NCBI GenBank assembly: GCA_016841955.1
Contig: JAENYE010000003.1
Span: 250,497 to 314,496 of the forward strand
Direction: 5' to 3'
DNA: 64,000 bases
Origin: Methanobacteriota archaeon
Lineage (GTDB): Archaea; Halobacteriota; Methanomicrobia; Methanomicrobiales; Methanoculleaceae
The position numbers and the translations under genes are program-made. Of this stretch, positions 59,327 to 64,000 are shown one piece after another. Within the stretch, counting starts at the first letter, position 1, and every line of letters begins with the position of its first letter. Below the pieces are notes generated by a model. The model was not told where the DNA came from, searched no databases, and saw only the letters and a program-made list of their open reading frames with translations.

Positions 59327-60040
59327 TCACCCCCCGGCAAAACTCGCTATAAACCCGTTCTCCCGCATCCCGAGCACCTCCTCCGGCGTCCCGTCGGCAA
59401 CCACCCTCCCCTCCTCGAGGAGGCAGAGGCGGTCCCCGAGTTCGAGGGCGTCACGGAGGTTGTGGGTGACGACGATGCAGGGGATGCCGGCGTTCCGGAT
59501 CCGGTCGCGGAGCTCTTTCCGCATCGCAGCCTGAGCCCGCATATCGACGGCGGCGAGCGGTTCGTCGAGGAGGAGGAGTTCCGGGTCGAGCACCAGCGCC
59601 CGGGCGAGGGCAACCCGTTGCCGCTGCCCCCCCGAGAGCCGGCCGACGTTGACGTCCGCGAGATCGGAGAGGTGCATCGCGGCGAGCTGCTTCGCCACGG
59701 TGAAGGCAACCTCCGGCCGCGGGACCCTACGGCACCGGAGGCCGAACGCCACGTTCTCGGAGACGGTCATGTGCGGGAAAAGGGCGTAGGACTGGAAGAG
59801 GTGGCCAATGCTCCGGCTCTCGGCAGGGACGTCGATCCGTTCCCCGCTCGAAAAGAGCGTCCTCTCCGCCAGGGTGATCTCGCCGCGGTCGGGCGGGAGG
59901 ATGCCGGAGATCAGGTTCAGCACCGTGGACTTGCCCGCCCCGTTCTCCCCGACCAGGACGAGGGTCTCCCCCCGCCCGACCGAGAGCGTGACGTCGAGGA
60001 CGAAATCCCGGAGTCTTCTAGCGGCATGAACGGAGAGCAT
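59327..60040 (-). CDS. modC: Molybdate/tungstate ABC importer, ATP-binding protein
   Basis: The 237-residue ATPase has Walker A VGENGAGKSTVLNLISG, the Q-loop IGHLFQSYALFPHMTV, signature LSGGQRQRVALARAL, Walker B LLLLDEPLAAVD and the switch His in VVTHNLRDAL. It powers the permease ModB. It ends after the helical domain (NGFIASFAGG) and lacks the C-terminal TOBE/Mop domain of longer ModC proteins, so metal sensing may be left to the stand-alone molbindin at 49634. The ATG at 60040 overlaps the modB stop codon as TGATG. A longer open frame beginning at 60274 lies inside modB and is rejected. Confidence 0.92.
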   Translation of the reverse strand: MLSVHAARRLRDFVLDVTLSVGRGETLVLVGENGAGKSTVLNLISGILPPDRGEITLAERTLFSSGERIDVPAESRSIGHLFQSYALFPHMTVSENVAFGLRCRRVPRPEVAFTVAKQLAAMHLSDLADVNVGRLSGGQRQRVALARALVLDPELLLLDEPLAAVDMRAQAAMRKELRDRIRNAGIPCIVVTHNLRDALELGDRLCLLEEGRVVADGTPEEVLGMRENGFIASFAGG

Positions 60041-60882
60041 CAGAGTCTCCTCCGGGTGACGACCTTCACCACAGCGATCACCGCAAACGATATCGCGACA
60101 AGGATGATCGCGAGGCTGATCGCGGCATCGAGGTCGCCCTGCATGGTCGTATAGATCGCAAGCGGCATCGTCTGGGTCCGGCCCTGGAAGTTCCCGGCAA
60201 ACATGATCGTGGCGCCGAACTCCCCGAGCGCCCGGGCAAACGAGATTATCGCCCCGGAGACGAGCCCGCTCCACGCAAGCGGGACGGTGATCCGGAGGGC
60301 GACGGCCACAGGGGATGCTCCGAGGGTCCGTGCCGCATCCTCGTAGAGGCGGTCGACCGCCTCGAAACTCGCCCTCGCCTGCCGGATGTAGAACGGCGAG
60401 GCGACAAAGACCTGGGCCAGGACCACCGCGACCGTGGTGAAGGCGATGGAGATACCGAACCCGTCGAGGTACTGCCCGACCACGCCCCGGCGGCCGAAAG
60501 CCATCAGCAGTGCTATGCCTGCAACCGCCGGCGGGAGGACGATGGGAAGGTCGGTGAGGGTATCGACAAGCGCCCTGCCCGGGTAGTCGCGCCGGGCGTT
60601 CACCAGGGCAAGCGGCGTCCCGAAGAGGACGACGATCGCCGTGCTCACCGTCGCGGTGACGAGCGAGAGGGAGAGAGCATCGAGCACCACCGGTTCGGCA
60701 AGCGAGCGGAGGAACGCCTCCGGCGATATGCGCAGGAAGAGCGAAGCGACCGGCAGCGTGACGAAGAGGAGGAAGAGCGCGAGAAGGACGGCGATGAGAA
60801 GGGTGAGGGGCGCCCTCCCTAACCGCGTCCGGCTACCATGCCGGAGAACCTCACGCTCCTGCCGAAACCGGGTCGAATCCAT
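60040..60882 (-). CDS. modB: Molybdate/tungstate ABC importer, permease
   Basis: The 280-residue protein has about six membrane helices (starting LLIAVLLALFLLFVTLPVAS) and the EAA loop ALGEFGATIMFAGNFQGRTQ, typical of ModB/WtpB. The central segment DLPIVLPPAVAGIALLMAFG is strongly conserved. It forms the translocation path for MoO4 or WO4 delivered by ModA. The start ATG at 60882 lies 32 bases inside the end of modA, and there is no later Met near the N-terminus, so the overlap is probably real and couples translation. Confidence 0.92.
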   Translation of the reverse strand: MDSTRFRQEREVLRHGSRTRLGRAPLTLLIAVLLALFLLFVTLPVASLFLRISPEAFLRSLAEPVVLDALSLSLVTATVSTAIVVLFGTPLALVNARRDYPGRALVDTLTDLPIVLPPAVAGIALLMAFGRRGVVGQYLDGFGISIAFTTVAVVLAQVFVASPFYIRQARASFEAVDRLYEDAARTLGASPVAVALRITVPLAWSGLVSGAIISFARALGEFGATIMFAGNFQGRTQTMPLAIYTTMQGDLDAAISLAIILVAISFAVIAVVKVVTRRRL

Positions 60883-61678
60883 ATTCCGTCAGGATGGCGC
60901 TGCCGTCCGGACCCCGGACGAATGCTATGAACGACTCTGCCTCAGCCTTTTGCGACGACTCCGCAAGGATGCCGAGGGGATACGTGGCCATGACGTTGTA
61001 CTCAGCCGGGATGTCGATCCGTGTCACTTTATCCAGGTCGTCCTTCGAGACGTCCGACTTATAGACGAACGCCGCATCCGCCTCGCCGAGCGTCAGTTTC
61101 GGCACCACGGAGCTCACCGCCGTCTCCTCGGAGATGACGTTCTTCATCACTGCCTCCCGGTACGCCTCGCCGTACGCGGGATCGGCAGCCAGTCTGTCGA
61201 GCACCTGGCGGGTGTAGGCCCCGAACGGAACGTCTTTGGTACCGATGACGATCTTTATGCCCGGGTTTGCCAGGTCGGCGAGACTGGTGATCGCGGCCGG
61301 ATTGTCGACCGGGACGATCAGGGCCATGCTGTTCCCGAGGAACACCGCCACGGTGTCGTTGTCCATGAACCCGGCGTCCTGGAGGGCCTGCATGTGCTTT
61401 GTGCTCGCGGAGACGAAGACATCGGGACTTGCTCCCTGCTCGATCTGGGTGCGGAGGGCCTGCGAACCGTCGAAAACCAGGTCGACCTTGACGTTTTCGT
61501 TCGCTGCCTCGTAGGCTTTGCCGATATCCGTGAAGGCTCCCGTGAGCGATGCGGCCGTAAAGACGGTCAGGGTTGTCTGCTCGGGGGCCTGCTGGGTGGT
61601 CGTGCATCCGGTAACGAGGAGACCGGCGATGATCAGAAGACTTACTGCAACAAAGGTTGCCGCGGTTGATGCTTTCAT
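60851..61678 (-). CDS. modA: Molybdate/tungstate-binding lipoprotein
   Basis: The 275-residue precursor has a lipoprotein signal with the lipobox LLVTGC (Cys25 lipidated), then a class II binding protein fold: TLTVFTAASLTGAFTDIGKA, DLVFDGSQALRTQIEQGA, SPDVFVSASTKHMQAL, and the VYKSD segment near the ligand site. The first phosphate-like binding elements (TAASL, DGSQ) resemble ModA more than WtpA, but preference for molybdate or tungstate cannot be settled by eye. It begins the modABC operon. An inverted repeat upstream may be its operator. The upstream ribosome site is AAGGTG. Confidence 0.92.
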   Translation of the reverse strand: MKASTAATFVAVSLLIIAGLLVTGCTTTQQAPEQTTLTVFTAASLTGAFTDIGKAYEAANENVKVDLVFDGSQALRTQIEQGASPDVFVSASTKHMQALQDAGFMDNDTVAVFLGNSMALIVPVDNPAAITSLADLANPGIKIVIGTKDVPFGAYTRQVLDRLAADPAYGEAYREAVMKNVISEETAVSSVVPKLTLGEADAAFVYKSDVSKDDLDKVTRIDIPAEYNVMATYPLGILAESSQKAEAESFIAFVRGPDGSAILTEYGFDPVSAGA

Positions 61679-61740
61679 AATGACACCTTGCTCATAGGGG
61701 ATTGCGGCTCGGTATATTTAATTTAGCTTATTTTTAGCTC

Positions 61741-61760
61741 AAATCAAGGATATTTGATTT
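61741..61760 (-). promoter_or_regulatory. Inverted repeat AAATCAA-N6-TTGATTT upstream of modABC
   Basis: AAATCAA (61741-61747) and TTGATTT (61754-61760) are exact inverse complements separated by 6 bases, about 63 bases before the modA start and upstream of a TATA-like TTAAATATA near 61712-61720. A nearby direct repeat of TTAGCT occurs at 61723-61738. The position fits an operator for a metal-dependent regulator. The regulator is unknown and the site does not match the bacterial ModE consensus as I know it. Confidence 0.5.
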
Positions 61761-62067
61761 ACAATCCCGGCAAGTATAAAAACATGTGGTGCTACCGGGA
61801 CACCGACCGGGCGGGTGACCCGATCCACAGGCAGGCTGCCGGTTGCCGGAACGGACGAAAAAAGGAGTTTGAAAAGACTCTTCACGCCTATCGACCACGA
61901 ATGAAATCAGGTCTCCACCCCCCAGCCTGAGGGGCGGCCATACCCGGGATCGGCTCTCTTCCGAAGGGCCCGCCGGGATAGTTCTTACGTAGAATGGCAG
62001 ATCGACGAAGATGCTTCTGCCTCGGCCTGTGACGATTGCGCGCAGGTTGGGTAGTGATAAGTCAAGA
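61761..62067. other. Intergenic region or uncertain ORF after the RHH gene
   Basis: About 300 bases lie between the modA operator and the end of the RHH gene. A minus-strand frame starting with GTG at 62075 overlaps the RHH stop codon by 8 bases and runs to 61734 (113 codons). Its translation (VPDLDLSLPNLRAIVTGRGR at the start) shows no toxin family I recognise and turns Pro/Arg-rich. It may be a remnant of a partner gene of the RHH protein or chance. Confidence 0.35.
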
Positions 62068-62346
62068 TCAGGCACGCCGCCGCTTCACTTCGTCCAGGAG
62101 CTCGCGACGGACGCCCTCGATCCGCTCGTTCACCATCCGGGCGAGGGGTTCTTCCCCAACATCGTATTGCAAAGTCTCCCGGCGCCGCACCTCCTCAAGC
62201 GTCCTTGCCTTCGTCAGTTCCCCGATGACGGACTGGGCCATATTCGAGTACTCGCCGCTGTCGACCTTCTCCTTCAGCCACCGGTAGAGATGACCCGGCA
62301 GCCGCACACCCACCTGCTTGCTTGAGACGTTATCGGGAGACTCCAT
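62068..62346 (-). CDS. Ribbon-helix-helix (CopG-like) DNA-binding protein
   Basis: The 92-residue protein has an RHH domain at about residues 10-42: QVGVRLPGHLYRWLKEKVDS gives the beta-strand and first helix, and GEYSNMAQSVIGELTKA the second. A charged helical tail follows (RTLEEVRRRETLQYDVGEEP, ERIEGVRRELLDEVKRRR). Such proteins dimerise and bind operators; many are antitoxins. A following ORF that overlaps its stop by 8 bases is not a clear toxin. A role as autoregulator, or as regulator of neighbouring genes such as modABC, cannot be told from sequence. Confidence 0.82.
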   Translation of the reverse strand: MESPDNVSSKQVGVRLPGHLYRWLKEKVDSGEYSNMAQSVIGELTKARTLEEVRRRETLQYDVGEEPLARMVNERIEGVRRELLDEVKRRRA

Positions 62347-62581
62347 CTTCCTATTCAGGTATTCCGGCAGGACAATTATATCATACCGTTTTTATTTTTC
62401 CGATAAGATACCTCATGGTATCAATAGGTATCATTAAGCGGTCGGGGCACCCATAAAGGTGCATGAGACAGAGCGGAGTGGTTGACCCGCGCCAGCCGGA
62501 AAGCATACTGAAGGCACGAAAGGGATGGGATAGCACCTTCCCGGAGAGGAACAAACCCGCCGGGAACAGGGGGGCTGGTGA

Positions 62582-62914
62582 GTGCGCGTGTTAGACAGGA
62601 CCCGGAAGACAACGCGCCGATCAGGAGACGCCAGTGATGCCGGAGGGGACGCACCTACTCCCTGCCCATTCTGCGGGTGCCGGGACCACATCAAGGACAT
62701 CATTGCCGCCAACCCGCGGATTCATACTGTCCATCAATGTCTCGAATGCGGCCGCTGGTTTGACGACCTGGGGCCGGCATGCCCCCGGTGCGGCTCCCCG
62801 GGGGAACTCCTGGGGTATGTCGATGCTCCCGGGTGCGGCATGTATACGCAGTACCGCTGCTGTGAATGCGGCCACGGGTTCATAGTGCGAATGAATCGTG
62901 ATGGAGACGCCTGA
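62582..62914 (+). CDS. Multi-zinc-ribbon protein of unknown function
   Basis: This 110-residue frame encodes four CxxC pairs: CPFCGC, CLECGRWFDD, CPRCGSP and CCECGHGF. They fit two zinc ribbons side by side. The N-terminal 25 residues are basic and Gly/Asp-rich. The start is uncertain: GTG at 62582 or 62588 are the only candidates, with GGTG just upstream. I do not know the function; small zinc-ribbon proteins often bind nucleic acid or act as assembly factors. It may be a real gene because the cysteine pattern spans most of its length. Confidence 0.68.
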   Translation: MRVLDRTRKTTRRSGDASDAGGDAPTPCPFCGCRDHIKDIIAANPRIHTVHQCLECGRWFDDLGPACPRCGSPGELLGYVDAPGCGMYTQYRCCECGHGFIVRMNRDGDA

Positions 62915-62992
62915 CAGTCCTGACGGCGCATCGGTCCCGGCCTCTCCGTTTCTTCCCGCTCCGGATCTTGCGCAGGAACTCACGTTGCGGTG

Positions 62993-62998
62993 AAAAAA
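62993..62998 (-). terminator. T6 terminator of the homocysteine hydrolase gene
   Basis: On the minus strand a T6 run lies 11 bases past the stop codon at 63010. Confidence 0.5.
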
Positions 62999-63009
62999 GA
63001 GGGGGGCCT

Positions 63010-64000
63010 TTACGTCCCGATCGTCCAGCTGCTCATGTAGGTCTCCTGCTCGGGCGTCAGCCGGTCAATCGAGAGGCCGAGCGCGGCGAGTTTCAGCCGT
63101 GCCACCTCCTCGTCGATGGCGGACGGGACGTCGTGCACGCCGGGAGCGAGTTCGCGGCCGTGCTTAGCAATGAACTCGGCAGAGAGCGCCTGGACGGCGA
63201 AACTCAGGTCCATGACCTCGACGGGGTGGCCCATGCCTTTGGGCGTCGCAAGGTTCACGAGCCTTCCTTCGGCGAGGACATGGACGGTCTTCCCGTCGAG
63301 CATGTAGGTGTCGATGCCGTCCCGGTGGAGGGTGGAGTCCGCGTGCGACGCGAGCCATTCGACGTCGATCTCCACGTTGAAGTGCCCGGCGTTGGCGAGG
63401 ATGGCCCCGTCCTTCAGGTTCGGGAAGTGCCTCTCCGTGATGATGCTCGTGTTCCCCGTGGTGGTGACGAAGATGTCGCCCAGCGGTGCCGCCTGATCCA
63501 TCGTCATGATATCGAACCCGTCCATGTGCGCCTGCAAGGCCCTCCTGGGATCGACCTCGGTCACGATGACGCGGGCGCCGATGCTCCGTGCCTTCTGTGC
63601 GAGCCCCCGGCCGGAGTAGCCGTAGCCGGCAACGACGAACCGCTTGCCTGCGATGAGGACGTTCGTCGTGATCATGATCGATGCCAGCGAACTCTCCCCG
63701 GTGCCGTGGACGTTGTCGAAGAAGTGCTTCATCGGGGTATCGTTGACGGCGACGACCGGGAACGCGAGCGCCCCGTCCCGCGCCATCGCGCGGAGCCGGT
63801 GGATACCGGTCGTGGTCTCCTCGCACCCGCCGATGACCGAGTCCAGCAACTCCCGCCGTTCGGTGTGGATGCGGTAGATCAGGTCCATGCCGTCATCGAT
63901 GGTGATCGCAGGGCGGGCGTCGAGCACCCGGTCGATGGCCGCGTAGTACTCCTCGACGCTGGCGCCCCGCCGGGCATAGGAGTGAATCCCTTCCCGGGCG
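63010..64000 (-). CDS. ahcY: S-adenosyl/S-inosylhomocysteine hydrolase, archaeal type (5' end outside window)
   Basis: The frame is open through the last base, so the N-terminus is missing. The 330 visible residues hold the NAD-binding domain and C-terminus: GCEETTTGIHRL, FPVVAVNDTPMKHFFDNVHG (catalytic region, Lys and Asp), TGESSLASIMITTNVLIAGK, VVAGYGYSGRGLAQKARSIG (NAD Rossmann loop), VEVMDLSFAVQALS, and the end YMSSWTIGT in place of the KPDHYRY tail of bacterial and eukaryotic SAHH. In methanogens this family can prefer S-inosylhomocysteine. It recycles the product of SAM methyl transfer, including that of the methyltransferase at 54151. A GTG at 63927 is internal, not the start. It is probably one gene of about 400 residues. 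Confidence 0.92.
   Translation of the reverse strand, partial: AREGIHSYARRGASVEEYYAAIDRVLDARPAITIDDGMDLIYRIHTERRELLDSVIGGCEETTTGIHRLRAMARDGALAFPVVAVNDTPMKHFFDNVHGTGESSLASIMITTNVLIAGKRFVVAGYGYSGRGLAQKARSIGARVIVTEVDPRRALQAHMDGFDIMTMDQAAPLGDIFVTTTGNTSIITERHFPNLKDGAILANAGHFNVEIDVEWLASHADSTLHRDGIDTYMLDGKTVHVLAEGRLVNLATPKGMGHPVEVMDLSFAVQALSAEFIAKHGRELAPGVHDVPSAIDEEVARLKLAALGLSIDRLTPEQETYMSSWTIGT

Noticed and set aside
61734-62075. Possible toxin partner of the RHH protein.
   Set aside because: The 8-base overlap is suggestive, but the translation lacks PIN, RelE, Fic or HEPN motifs and becomes low-complexity, so no toxin-antitoxin claim is made.
1-64000. CRISPR arrays, insertion sequences, integrases or prophage genes.
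   Set aside because: I looked for regularly spaced short repeats, transposase motifs and terminal repeats around ORFs and found none. The only large repeats are gene-family duplications and the hairpin element.

Overview
The window looks like chromosomal DNA of a methanogenic archaeon of the order Methanomicrobiales, most like Methanoculleus or a close relative. The supporting genes are a methenyl-tetrahydromethanopterin cyclohydrolase, a beta-RFAP synthase for methanopterin, an archaeal short NifB, an Orc1/Cdc6 initiator, an archaeal-type S-adenosyl/inosylhomocysteine hydrolase, and many TATA boxes placed about 25-35 bases before leaderless starts. The genus is inferred from gene content and was not tested by a search.

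Bases 1-1280 hold the 3' part of a chorismate-lyase-like/beta-RFAP synthase fusion. Bases 1.6-30 kb form a surface-glycan region: GT2 and GT4 glycosyltransferases, a multi-membrane glycosyltransferase-like protein, a PIG-L/ATP-grasp/PHP triad, two FemAB-like acyltransferases, a polysaccharide deacetylase and a flippase. Two secreted pectate-lyase-like beta-helix proteins share an identical 3' end. Much of this region (about 9.9-24 kb) is visibly poorer in G+C than the rest. It also holds remnants of dead genes: a GT2, a UDP-GlcNAc 2-epimerase and a FemAB N-terminus. This suggests an island under turnover.

Bases 29.7-46 kb are a second, GC-rich surface region: a CapA-like protein, two GT4 enzymes, a DUF2206-like membrane protein, a second flippase, and four paralogous secreted or membrane-anchored beta-helix proteins. 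One of the four carries two CARDB domains and a dockerin. Near-identical DNA patches between paralogues point to recent duplication or gene conversion. The intergenic DNA holds elaborate inverted repeats.

From 46 kb to the end lie housekeeping and metabolic genes: a zinc-finger protein, Orc1/Cdc6, Mch, tRNA-Val(TAC), a molbindin, an Ig-like membrane-anchored protein, and a SET-domain protein. These are followed by an ABC-2 exporter whose ATPase appears to start at an ATC codon, tandem CxxC-x17-CxxC zinc ribbons, a methyltransferase/ATP-grasp fusion, NifB, an 8-oxoguanine DNA glycosylase, the modABC molybdate importer, a ribbon-helix-helix regulator, a zinc-ribbon protein and a partial homocysteine hydrolase. 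Molbindin, ModABC and NifB together point to molybdenum supply for nitrogenase and formylmethanofuran or formate dehydrogenases.

The observations I rate highest are the apparently circularly permuted CBM-like domain inserted into a beta-helix protein, the chorismate-lyase/RFAP synthase fusion, the probable AUC start codon, the 144-nt multi-hairpin element at 32.1 kb, and the PIG-L/ATP-grasp/PHP triad.
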